From Chloroflexota bacterium (GTDB lineage: Bacteria > Chloroflexota > Dehalococcoidia > DSTF01 > JACRBR01), in assembly GCA_021813085.1 (NCBI GenBank), contig JAKAMA010000170.1, positions 1 through 5,909 on the forward strand: a stretch of 5,909 nt of DNA, read 5' to 3'. Below, piece by piece: positions 1 to 4,603 of this stretch. The notes beneath the pieces were generated by a model. The model ran no database searches. It saw only the letters and a program-made list of their open reading frames with translations, and had not been told where the DNA came from. The position numbers and the translations under genes were made by a program. The stretch's first letter is position 1. Every line of letters starts with the position of its first letter.

Positions 1-459
1 CGCCAGCGGCGCCTGCCGCGCCCCGTCGCGGCCGTCGAGGCGCGCGCCCATGCGGCGCAGCGGCTCGACGACGCGCCCCATCGGGCGCGCGCGGAGCGAG
101 GCGTCCCCGCTGAGGACGGCGTGGAACGGCTGGCCGGCGAGCACACCGCACATGAGGCGCATCGTCGTGCCGGAATTGCCGCAGTCGAGCACCTCCGCCG
201 GCTCCCGCAGGCCAGCGAGTCCGCGCCCGCCGACGTGCAGCACCGGCGTCTCGCCCGTAGCGTCGAGCGTCGTCTCGACGCCGAGGGCGCGCAGGACGCG
301 CAGCGTCGACAGGCAGTCTTCGCCGGGGAGGAAGTTGTGCACGACCGCGTCGCCCTCCGCGAGCGCGTTGAGGATGGCCGCCCGGTGCGAGATCGATTTG
401 TCGCCGGGTACGGCGATGGTGCCGCGGAGACGGCGCGCGGGCTGGATCACGCGGTCCAT
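1..459 (-). CDS. aroA: 3-phosphoshikimate 1-carboxyvinyltransferase (EPSP synthase), N-terminal part, cut by window edge
   Basis: The reading frame starts at the ATG at 459-457 and stays open to the left edge, giving the first 153 residues of a protein normally about 420-450 long. EPSP synthase joins shikimate-3-phosphate and phosphoenolpyruvate in the shikimate pathway in the cytoplasm. Family signatures are clear: PGDKSISHRAAILNALAEG at about 18-36 (Lys21, Ser22 and Arg26 bind substrate), DCGNSGTTMRLMCG at 92-105, and LSGDASLRARPMGRVVEPL at 116-134. The glycine of the GNxGT motif (Gly97), where alanine is associated with glyphosate tolerance, is retained; the following residues resemble the Bacillus-like form more than the E. 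coli form. The start overlaps the tyrA stop by one base (TGATG) and has a GAGAAG ribosome-site-like sequence upstream inside tyrA, so translation is probably coupled. Identification is firm; only the 3' end is missing. Confidence 0.95.
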   Translation of the reverse strand, partial: MDRVIQPARRLRGTIAVPGDKSISHRAAILNALAEGDAVVHNFLPGEDCLSTLRVLRALGVETTLDATGETPVLHVGGRGLAGLREPAEVLDCGNSGTTMRLMCGVLAGQPFHAVLSGDASLRARPMGRVVEPLRRMGARLDGRDGARQAPLA

Positions 460-1463
460 CAGCGGCGCTTCTCGTCGACGCGCGCCTCGGCCTGGCGGAT
501 CGCTTCCTCCTGCTTGCGCATCATGCCCGCGATCTTCGACCCCAGGAGGAGGTCGGCGAAGTGGATCTTCTCCATCGGCTCGCTGACATCGCGGCGCGGC
601 GCGCCGTTGGTCATGTAGTTGTCGCGCTCGAGCTGGGCGCGGGCGAAGGCTTCGATCACCCGCTCGCCCTGCTCGGAGCGGATGACCTCGCGGAAGCGCT
701 CGATCTCCTGCTCGAAGCGGTCGAGCCAGTGCAGCAGGTTGGCGCGGTTCGTCGCGATGATGTCGTGCGCGAGCTCCGGCGAACCCGACGCGAGGCGCGT
801 GGTATCGCGGAAGCCCGACGACGCGAGCTGCGCCAGCTCCGGCCAGGCGGCGCTGCCGAAGGCCGTCGAGAACAGCGCCGACGACACGATGAGCGGCAGG
901 TGGCTGATCGCCGCGACGTAGCTGTCGTGCTCCTCCGGGTCCATGAACACCGGCCGCGCGCCGACGAGCTGCGCCATCCCGACCACCGTCCGCACCGACG
1001 TCTCGTCCGCGGCGAGAGAGGGCGAGATCACCCACGCCTTGCCCTCGAAGAGGGACGCCTCCGCCTCGTCGATGCCGGCCGTCTCCTTCCCGGCCATCGG
1101 GTGCCCGCCGACGAAGTGCACGCCGGCAGGCAGCAGCTCCTTCGCCCAGCGCGAGACCTCGCTCTTGGTGCTCGCGACGTCGGTGACGACCGCGCCATCC
1201 GCCAGCGCCGGCGCGATCTCGGCGAAGATGGCGCGGACCGCGATGATCGGCGTCGCCACCACGACGAGGCTGGCGCCCGCGGCGGCCTCCGCCGGCGTGT
1301 CGCATTCGACATCGATGGCGCCGGCTCGCTTGGCCTTCTGCACCGTCGCCCGGCTGCGCGCCGTGCCCGCGATCTCGAGGTCCGCGATCGCGGCGCGCTT
1401 CAGCGCGAGCCCGAGCGAGCCGCCGATCAGCCCGAGTCCGATGATGGCGATGCGTCGGGGCAT
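459..1463 (-). CDS. tyrA: Prephenate dehydrogenase
   Basis: This 334-residue protein oxidatively decarboxylates prephenate to 4-hydroxyphenylpyruvate, the step toward tyrosine. The N-terminal Rossmann fold carries GLGLIGG at 9-15 for the dinucleotide. VTDVASTKSEV at 93-103 and GGHPMAGKE at 119-127 supply the active-site serine (Ser98) and catalytic histidine (His121). SHLP at 187-190 (His188) and GFRDTTRLASGSP at 217-229 supply the prephenate-site histidine and arginines, by analogy with the Aquifex enzyme. No chorismate mutase or ACT domain is fused. Beyond about residue 275 there is a charged, probably helical tail (to 334) that makes it longer than the minimal roughly 280-residue enzyme; its role is unknown. 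The start is supported by AGGAGG eight bases upstream. It is the first gene of a tyrA-aroA pair with a 1-nt overlap. NAD versus NADP preference cannot be told by eye. Confidence 0.95.
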   Translation of the reverse strand: MPRRIAIIGLGLIGGSLGLALKRAAIADLEIAGTARSRATVQKAKRAGAIDVECDTPAEAAAGASLVVVATPIIAVRAIFAEIAPALADGAVVTDVASTKSEVSRWAKELLPAGVHFVGGHPMAGKETAGIDEAEASLFEGKAWVISPSLAADETSVRTVVGMAQLVGARPVFMDPEEHDSYVAAISHLPLIVSSALFSTAFGSAAWPELAQLASSGFRDTTRLASGSPELAHDIIATNRANLLHWLDRFEQEIERFREVIRSEQGERVIEAFARAQLERDNYMTNGAPRRDVSEPMEKIHFADLLLGSKIAGMMRKQEEAIRQAEARVDEKRR

Positions 1464-1471
1464 GGCGCGCG

Positions 1472-1477
1472 CCTCCT
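1472..1477 (-). promoter_or_regulatory. Ribosome binding site of tyrA
   Basis: AGGAGG on the minus strand lies 8 nt before the ATG at 1463. It is one of the two near-perfect Shine-Dalgarno sequences in the window and fixes the tyrA start. Confidence 0.85.
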
Positions 1478-1531
1478 AGTGTCTCTCCAACGCGATGTGC
1501 TGCCGTTCGCCTCGCCACTGGAAGCGAGAGT

Positions 1532-1573
1532 GGAACGGGACGGCGTCAAGGGGCGGATCGGTGCCGTCGTTCC
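1532..1573 (-). other. Imperfect hairpin in the tyrA leader
   Basis: GGAAC (1532-1536) pairs with GTTCC (1569-1573), and GACGGC (1539-1544) pairs with GCCGTC (1563-1568). Two unpaired bases (1537-1538) bulge on one side and the loop is 18 nt. The 11-bp stem lies about 70 nt before the tyrA ATG, in the gap between the HD gene stop and tyrA. No T-run follows on either strand, so it does not look like an intrinsic terminator. It could be an RNA leader structure, an operator, or chance in GC-rich DNA. Confidence 0.4.
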
Positions 1574-1601
1574 TTCCATCTTCCACCCTCCACCGTCCAG
1601 C
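1574..1601. repeat. Degenerate heptanucleotide tandem repeat, four units
   Basis: On the plus strand four adjacent 7-nt units read TTCCATC, TTCCACC, CTCCACC and GTCCAGC, a consensus near YTCCAYC. The block fills much of the gap between the HD-domain gene and tyrA. It is pyrimidine-rich on one strand and unlike the coding sequence around it. Short heptad repeats in intergenic DNA are known in some bacteria, for example the STRR repeats of cyanobacteria; whether this belongs to a genome-wide family cannot be seen here. Confidence 0.55.
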
Positions 1602-1631
1602 GTCCTGTGCGTCATCAACCTGCATCGGCAC

Positions 1632-2129
1632 CTATGCCTCGTCCGCGGCCTGCAGGAGCGCGACCCGCGCGTCCGGCTGCGTCGCTTCCTGCTCGCGGAT
1701 CATACGTACGACGTCCGCGTCGCCGCCCGCGCGGGCGACGATGGCGGCGCCGATCTCCGGGTGGTGGAGCAGGCGCCAGAACGCCTGCCGCCACGGCGCA
1801 CCGTGCTCGCTCGCGATACGGGCGCGCAGCGGCGGCGCGGCGGCGCCGAGCAGCACGTGGGCGACGCGCTGCCAGAGCTGCACGCGGCCCTTGCCGCAAT
1901 CGTGCAGGAGCGCGGCCGCGAAGAGGTGCGGGTCGGCGGCCCGCGCGGTGGCGCGCACCCGGCGGAACACGTCGATCCCGTGCTGCTGGTCGCGCACCGC
2001 CATCGACGCGAAGATCCGGCGCTGCGGCTCGTCGAGCCAGGCGTACGCGTCGTACCGCGCGCGCGGCGCCACCCGCGGCCGCAGCGCGCCGAAGAACTGC
2101 CGCAGGCGGTGCGCGGCGCGCGCCATCAT
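1632..2129 (-). CDS. Small HD-domain metal-dependent phosphohydrolase
   Basis: This 165-residue protein shows the HD-superfamily metal site: His50 in RDQQHGIDV, His76-Asp77 in LLHDCGK (72-80), and a final Asp163 in the C-terminal LLQAADEA. There is an added His122-His123 in LHHPEIG. HD proteins usually cleave phosphate esters of nucleotides or phosphorylated signalling molecules; the substrate cannot be inferred. It lacks a GYP motif and is too short for a (p)ppGpp synthetase/hydrolase. The N-terminus (about 1-45) is basic and helical with no signal peptide, so it is probably cytoplasmic. Its first ATG overlaps the stop of the M50 protease gene by one base (TGATG), with GGGGGTG just upstream as a weak ribosome site; a second ATG follows immediately, so the start is uncertain by one codon. 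The protein ends only two residues after the metal-binding Asp163, so little follows the HD core. Confidence 0.82.
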   Translation of the reverse strand: MMARAAHRLRQFFGALRPRVAPRARYDAYAWLDEPQRRIFASMAVRDQQHGIDVFRRVRATARAADPHLFAAALLHDCGKGRVQLWQRVAHVLLGAAAPPLRARIASEHGAPWRQAFWRLLHHPEIGAAIVARAGGDADVVRMIREQEATQPDARVALLQAADEA

Positions 2130-2842
2130 CAGTGCACCCCCGTGAAGAGCGTGACGAGCCAGCCCACCGACGGCCCCAGGATCTGGGTGAGCGGGCTGTA
2201 GCCGACCACGATCGGCAGCAGGATCAGCAGCATCAGGATGCCGACGCCGTACTGCGCCGTCTTCGCGAACTCCTGCGACAGCTCGTCGGGCAGGAGGCCG
2301 ACGGCGACCTTGAAGCCGTCGAGCGGATGCAGCGGGAGCAGGTTGAACACCCCGAGGATGACGTTGAAGTAGACGGCCGCGGTCAGGAACAGGCCGATGT
2401 ACTCCGCGCGCGTCTGTACGTAGAAGTGCAGCACGCGCGGGTCGATGGAGAGCGGGTTGATGTACGGCACCCAGCCCAGCTTGATCGGGATGCCGAGGAG
2501 CCCGGCGGCGACGAAGTTGGACAGTGGGCCGGCGAGCGAGACGAGCAGCGTCGCGGTCTTGGGGCTCACCTTGAGGCCGAAGGGGTTGAACTGCACCGGC
2601 TTCCCCCAGCCGAAGCCGACGAACAGCAACATCATCGTGCCGGCGGGGTCCAGGTGGGCGAGCGGGTTCAGCGTCACGCGCCCCTGGCGGGCGGGCAGCG
2701 TATCGCCGAGGCTGTTCGCCGCGAAGGCGTGGCAGAACTCGTGGAAGGCGATGCCGATGAGCAGCGCGAAGACCGTCGCCGCCGCGAGCGTGAGGAAGAG
2801 CGCGAAATCCGAGCCGATGAGGTCAGCGTAGATGAAGATCAA
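2129..2842 (-). CDS. M50 family site-2-type membrane metalloprotease
   Basis: This 237-residue integral membrane protein belongs to the zinc metalloproteases that cut substrates within the bilayer. The zinc-binding HEFCH (HExxH; His34, Glu35, His38) lies at the end of the first hydrophobic segment (about 11-33). The third ligand motif NLLPLHPLDG ends at 176, with Asp175 as ligand. Other hydrophobic segments are at about 97-118, 149-170, 194-216 and 221-234. It lacks a PDZ domain and is of the short type (about 200-240 aa) often annotated 'site-2 protease family', rather than RseP, whose substrates are anti-sigma factors. The start is a TTG at 2842, because the upstream frame soon hits TGA and the next Met is residue 70; a CAGGG ribosome-like site lies 10 nt before it. 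It overlaps the HD-domain gene by one base, implying co-expression. The substrate is unknown. Confidence 0.9.
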   Translation of the reverse strand: MIFIYADLIGSDFALFLTLAAATVFALLIGIAFHEFCHAFAANSLGDTLPARQGRVTLNPLAHLDPAGTMMLLFVGFGWGKPVQFNPFGLKVSPKTATLLVSLAGPLSNFVAAGLLGIPIKLGWVPYINPLSIDPRVLHFYVQTRAEYIGLFLTAAVYFNVILGVFNLLPLHPLDGFKVAVGLLPDELSQEFAKTAQYGVGILMLLILLPIVVGYSPLTQILGPSVGWLVTLFTGVH

Positions 2843-2921
2843 GCCGTGTGTACCCTGCGTCCTTCTTCAGGCAGGATAGCATGGAGGGCGGCGGCCGCGG
2901 TGGCGCCGCAGGAGGGACGGC
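2843..2921. promoter_or_regulatory. Divergent intergenic region between M50 protease and SDR genes
   Basis: This 79-bp gap must carry the starts of transcription for both flanking genes, unless they are read through. Weak -10-like hexamers exist in both directions: TATCCT on the minus strand at 2878-2873 and TAGCAT on the plus strand at 2877-2882. They nearly coincide, but neither has a recognisable -35 element, so both are tentative. Confidence 0.3.
2910..2916 (+). promoter_or_regulatory. Ribosome binding site of the SDR gene
   Basis: AGGAGGG ends 5 nt before the ATG at 2922. It supports this ATG over the ATG at 2881, which is out of frame. Confidence 0.85.
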
Positions 2922-3653
2922 ATGAGACTCGAAGGCAAGGTCGCGCTGATCGCCGGCGCCGGCGGGCGCCAGGGAACGACCGTGCCGCTGCTCTTCGCTC
3001 GGGAAGGCGCGCGCGTCGTGCTGGCGGGGCTCGACGGCGATGAGATCGGCCGGCTCGCGCGTCACATCCAGGAGGCCGGGGGCGAGGCGGCGCACCTCGA
3101 AGCGGACCTGACATCCGCCGGCGACGCCGAGGCGGCGGTGCGGCTCGCCGTCGATCGCTTCGGCCGGCTCGACGTGCTGTACAACAACACGGGCATCTAC
3201 ATCGCCGCCGAGTCCCGCGCAGGCGAGACGACGGAGCAGGACTGGGACCGGCTCCTGGCGGTCGACCTGAAGACGCACTTCCTCACAGCCCACGACGCGC
3301 TGCGGCAGATGGCGCGCCAGCGCTCGGGCTCGGTGATCAACATCGCCGCGGCGCGGGCGGCGCGGCTCGGCGGCAACATCGGCTACGCGGCGGCGAAGAG
3401 CGCGATCATCGGCATGACGAAGAAGATGGCGCGCGAGTACGCGCCGGACAACATCCGCGTCAACTGCGTCTGCCCGACGAACATCCAGGCATCGCCCGAC
3501 CCGCTGGACCCGCGGCCGCCGCAGCGTGCCGTCGTCCGCGACGGCACGCCGGAGGACGTCGCGTACGCGGCGCTCTTCCTCGCATCGGACGAGGCGGCGT
3601 GGATCACCGGCATCGAGCTGGTGGTGGACGGCGGAGCGGAAGTGGCCGGCTGA
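2922..3653 (+). CDS. Short-chain dehydrogenase/reductase (SDR) family protein with eroded active site
   Basis: This 243-residue protein has the length and fold order of a classical SDR: an N-terminal Rossmann strand, a YNNTG motif at 87-91 (normally NNAG), YAAAK at 155-159 (catalytic Tyr155 and Lys159), and the usual ending FLASDEAAWITGIELVVDGG at 219-238. Several key positions differ from the family. The glycine motif TGxxxGxG reads AGAGGRQG at 11-18, with Thr to Ala and the middle Gly replaced by Arg16. The Asn of the catalytic tetrad is Asp115. The catalytic Ser position is Ala: there is no Ser or Thr from 141 to 154. The substrate loop after residue 185 is short and proline-rich. It may be a divergent subfamily, or a protein that binds nucleotide without ordinary oxidoreductase activity. 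No substrate can be assigned. It is transcribed alone, divergent from the M50 gene and convergent with the regulator gene. Confidence 0.88.
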   Translation: MRLEGKVALIAGAGGRQGTTVPLLFAREGARVVLAGLDGDEIGRLARHIQEAGGEAAHLEADLTSAGDAEAAVRLAVDRFGRLDVLYNNTGIYIAAESRAGETTEQDWDRLLAVDLKTHFLTAHDALRQMARQRSGSVINIAAARAARLGGNIGYAAAKSAIIGMTKKMAREYAPDNIRVNCVCPTNIQASPDPLDPRPPQRAVVRDGTPEDVAYAALFLASDEAAWITGIELVVDGGAEVAG

Positions 3654-3661
3654 GGCCGGCC
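3644..3661. terminator. Possible bidirectional terminator hairpin between convergent genes
   Basis: GGCCGGC (3644-3650) and GCCGGCC (3655-3661) form a perfect 7-bp all-GC stem around a TGAG loop that contains the SDR stop codon. It sits in the short convergent gap with the regulator gene (stop at 3684). Neither strand has a strong T-run after it, so it is at best a weak intrinsic terminator or a transcript-end stabiliser. Confidence 0.45.
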
Positions 3662-3683
3662 CTCTCGACACCCCAACAACTGC

Positions 3684-4361
3684 CTATCGCTCGCCGGGGA
3701 TGTGGAAACGGTAGCCGACGTTGCGCACCGTCTCGATGAACGTGTGCGTGCGGTCCTCGATCTTGCTGCGCAGACGCCGCACGTGCACATCGACCGTGCG
3801 GGCGCCGCCGTAGAAGTCGTAGCCCCAGACGCGGTTGAGCAGCGCCTCGCGCGTGAACACCTTCTCGCGGTTCGTCGCGAGGAAGCGCAGCAGCTCGTAC
3901 TCCTTGTACGTCAGGTCGACGTGCGTGCCGGCCACGTACACCTTGTAGTTCGCCAGGTCGATGCGCAGGTCATCCGCCCGGAGCGTGTTGTCGCTCTCGA
4001 TGCCGGACTTCACCCAGATGGCGCGGCGCACGCGGGCGACGACCTCCTCATCGGCGGCCGGGTAGACGATGAAGTCGTCGAAGCCCGCGCTGAAGTCGAG
4101 CCCGGACAGTTGCTCCTGCCGCACGACGGCCACCGACGCGACGCCGTGCGGCATCTCCGGCGACCGGAGCAGGTTGCGGACGGCGGGCGCGTCCGGCGCG
4201 CGGCCGAGCATGCTCACCAGCAGCACCGCCGGCGTCTCCTCGCGGGCGTCTTCGAGCACGCCCGCGAGCGCGGCGTACGCCACGGCGTACCCGGAGGCTT
4301 CGAGCGCCGCCGCCAGCGGCCGCATCTCTTCCGACGCATCGACCAGCAGGACAGAGTTCAT
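3684..4361 (-). CDS. OmpR/PhoB-family transcriptional regulator with degenerate receiver domain
   Basis: This 225-residue protein has an N-terminal receiver-like domain (about 1-115) and a C-terminal winged helix (about 125-220). The winged helix is textbook OmpR/PhoB: LTYKEYELLRFL at 150-161, VFTREALLNRVWG at 168-180, RTVDVHVRRLRSKIE at 188-202 and TVRNVGYRF at 211-219. The receiver is not normal: only Asp8 of the acidic pair remains, the phospho-acceptor Asp position reads VSML (Ser50), and the conserved Lys of the KP motif is Tyr100. Phosphorylation by a histidine kinase is therefore unlikely, and no kinase gene is adjacent. Atypical members such as actinobacterial GlnR work without classical phosphorylation; orthology to GlnR is not claimed. 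The start is ATG 4361 with a G-rich stretch 10 nt upstream. A TATACT -10 and Pho-box-like repeats lie just upstream, suggesting that it regulates itself. Confidence 0.9.
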   Translation of the reverse strand: MNSVLLVDASEEMRPLAAALEASGYAVAYAALAGVLEDAREETPAVLLVSMLGRAPDAPAVRNLLRSPEMPHGVASVAVVRQEQLSGLDFSAGFDDFIVYPAADEEVVARVRRAIWVKSGIESDNTLRADDLRIDLANYKVYVAGTHVDLTYKEYELLRFLATNREKVFTREALLNRVWGYDFYGGARTVDVHVRRLRSKIEDRTHTFIETVRNVGYRFHIPGER

Positions 4362-4390
4362 CGCCGCAGCGCCCCCCGCGAATGAAGCGC

Positions 4391-4396
4391 AGTATA
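4391..4396 (-). promoter_or_regulatory. -10 element of the regulator gene
   Basis: TATACT on the minus strand (5 of 6 to TATAAT) lies 29 nt before the ATG at 4361. No TTGACA-like -35 occurs at 16-18 nt; the position 17 nt upstream reads ACACGG and falls between two 7-bp direct repeats. A missing -35 replaced by direct repeats is typical of activator-dependent OmpR/PhoB-type promoters. Confidence 0.6.
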
Positions 4397-4406
4397 GCGG
4401 AGCAAC

Positions 4407-4424
4407 GTTACGGCCGTGTGACGG
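4407..4424 (-). promoter_or_regulatory. Pho-box-like direct repeat, copy 1 (candidate regulator binding site)
   Basis: Read on the minus strand, this is CCGTCAC-ACGG-CCGTAAC: two 7-bp half-sites with a 4-bp spacer, so the half-sites repeat every 11 bp. It resembles the E. coli Pho box (CTGTCAT, 4 bp, CTGTCAY). The downstream half-site ends exactly 10 bp before TATACT, the spacing known for PhoB-activated promoters. The adjacent gene encodes an OmpR/PhoB-type DNA-binding domain, so autoregulation is the simplest reading. The binding protein is inferred. Confidence 0.5.
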
Positions 4425-4440
4425 TGGAGCCCCGTCTGGA

Positions 4441-4462
4441 GCGCAGCCGCCCCCGGCTGCGC
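4441..4462. other. Hairpin in repeat unit 1
   Basis: GCGCAGCCG (4441-4449) and CGGCTGCGC (4454-4462) form a perfect 9-bp stem with a CCCC loop. There is no T-run after it. It may insulate the two divergent promoters, be a protein site, or be the palindromic part of a dispersed repeat. Confidence 0.6.
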
Positions 4463-4480
4463 CCGTCCGGGCGGAGCAAC

Positions 4481-4498
4481 CTTACGGCTGCCTGACGC
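4481..4498 (-). promoter_or_regulatory. Pho-box-like direct repeat, copy 2
   Basis: On the minus strand this reads GCGTCAG-GCAG-CCGTAAG, the same 7-4-7 arrangement exactly 74 bp from copy 1. In copy 1 both half-sites end in C, and here both end in G, so the two halves have changed together. It is about 90 bp upstream of the methyltransferase -10, where it could also influence that promoter. Confidence 0.4.
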
Positions 4499-4515
4499 TG
4501 GGACCCCGCCTGGAC

Positions 4516-4535
4516 CGCAGCCGCCCCCGGCTGCG
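4516..4535. other. Hairpin in repeat unit 2
   Basis: CGCAGCCG (4516-4523) and CGGCTGCG (4528-4535) form an 8-bp stem with a CCCC loop. It is the counterpart of the hairpin in unit 1, one base pair shorter because of the change at 4515. Confidence 0.6.
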
Positions 4536-4571
4536 CCCGGCGCACGGCGCCCCCGTCCGCACCTCCCGTGT

Positions 4572-4586
4572 GCGACGCACCGTCGC
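4572..4586. promoter_or_regulatory. 15-bp inverted repeat next to the methyltransferase -10 (operator candidate)
   Basis: GCGACG-CAC-CGTCGC is a perfect 6-3-6 inverted repeat lying in the -35/-10 spacer and ending 1 nt before TATAAT. A repressor bound here would block the promoter. An overlapping shorter palindrome, GTGCG-A-CGCAC, lies at 4570-4580. Restriction-modification genes are often controlled by such sites, but no controller protein is visible in the window. Confidence 0.45.
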
Positions 4587-4587
4587 G

Positions 4588-4593
4588 TATAAT
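4588..4593 (+). promoter_or_regulatory. -10 element of the methyltransferase gene (leaderless start)
   Basis: A perfect TATAAT is followed by only 10 nt (CGCCCCAGCC) before the ATG at 4604. Transcription should therefore start at or within a few bases of the ATG. There is no Shine-Dalgarno sequence, which fits a leaderless mRNA. The -35 region is poor (CCCGTG at 17-nt spacing). Confidence 0.75.
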
Positions 4594-4603
4594 CGCCCCA
4601 GCC

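Larger units (their letters stand above)
1464..1631 (-). promoter_or_regulatory. Intergenic gap upstream of tyrA; promoter location uncertain
   Basis: This 168-nt gap is the only large break in the minus-strand run from the M50 gene to aroA, so a tyrA-aroA promoter probably lies here. A TTGACG -35-like hexamer occurs at 1549-1544, but no convincing TATAAT-like sequence follows at 16-18 nt, so I do not place a promoter. Read-through from the upstream M50-HD pair is equally possible. The gap holds the heptad repeat and hairpin listed separately and no credible small gene. Confidence 0.35.
4397..4544. repeat. Two tandem 74-bp repeat units
   Basis: Unit 1 is 4397-4470 and unit 2 is 4471-4544. 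Both begin GCGGAGCAAC and align without gaps. Over the first 69 positions I count nine differences (about 87% identity). Positions 4442-4465 and 4516-4539 are identical over 24 bp. Each unit has a Pho-box-like direct repeat in its first third and a GC hairpin in its last third. The pair fills most of the divergent gap between the regulator and methyltransferase genes. The 74-bp period is close to seven helical turns, so the two boxes would face the same side of the DNA. Confidence 0.88.
4362..4603. other. Divergent regulatory region between regulator and methyltransferase genes
   Basis: This 242-bp gap holds, from left to right, a short G-rich regulator leader, its TATACT, the two 74-bp repeats with boxes and hairpins, about 25 bp of unremarkable GC-rich DNA, and the inverted repeat with TATAAT for the methyltransferase. 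I see no credible small gene in it. Confidence 0.7.

Noticed and set aside
1464..1631. A possible T-box riboswitch before tyrA, because GAGGGTGGAA recalls the T-box AGGGTGG core
   Set aside because: The gap is short, the rest of the T-box core and a specifier loop are not visible, and no terminator with a T-run precedes tyrA. The resemblance comes from the heptad repeat.
561..2201. A 546-codon open frame on the plus strand crossing tyrA, the intergenic gap and the HD gene
   Set aside because: It is Arg/Ala/Asp-rich, without any recognisable motif, and antisense to two clear enzymes. Long open antisense frames are expected where third positions are almost all G or C.
2881..2921. An alternative SDR start at ATG 2881
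   Set aside because: It is not in frame with the SDR gene (41 bp upstream), and the AGGAGGG site is placed for ATG 2922.
1607..3043. A 478-codon plus-strand frame antisense to the HD and M50 genes
   Set aside because: Low-complexity Arg/Ala-rich product lying opposite two motif-bearing genes and running into the SDR gene; composition artefact.
2823..3671. A 282-codon minus-strand frame opposite the SDR gene
   Set aside because: It is antisense to a gene with a strong ribosome site and clear SDR motifs; its product is Arg-rich without motifs.
4441..4535. The two GC hairpins as intrinsic terminators
   Set aside because: Neither is followed by a T-run on either strand, and they lie between divergent promoters where no transcript is expected to end.
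4397..4544. The tandem 74-bp units as a CRISPR array
   Set aside because: There are only two adjacent units with no unique spacers between them, and no cas genes nearby.
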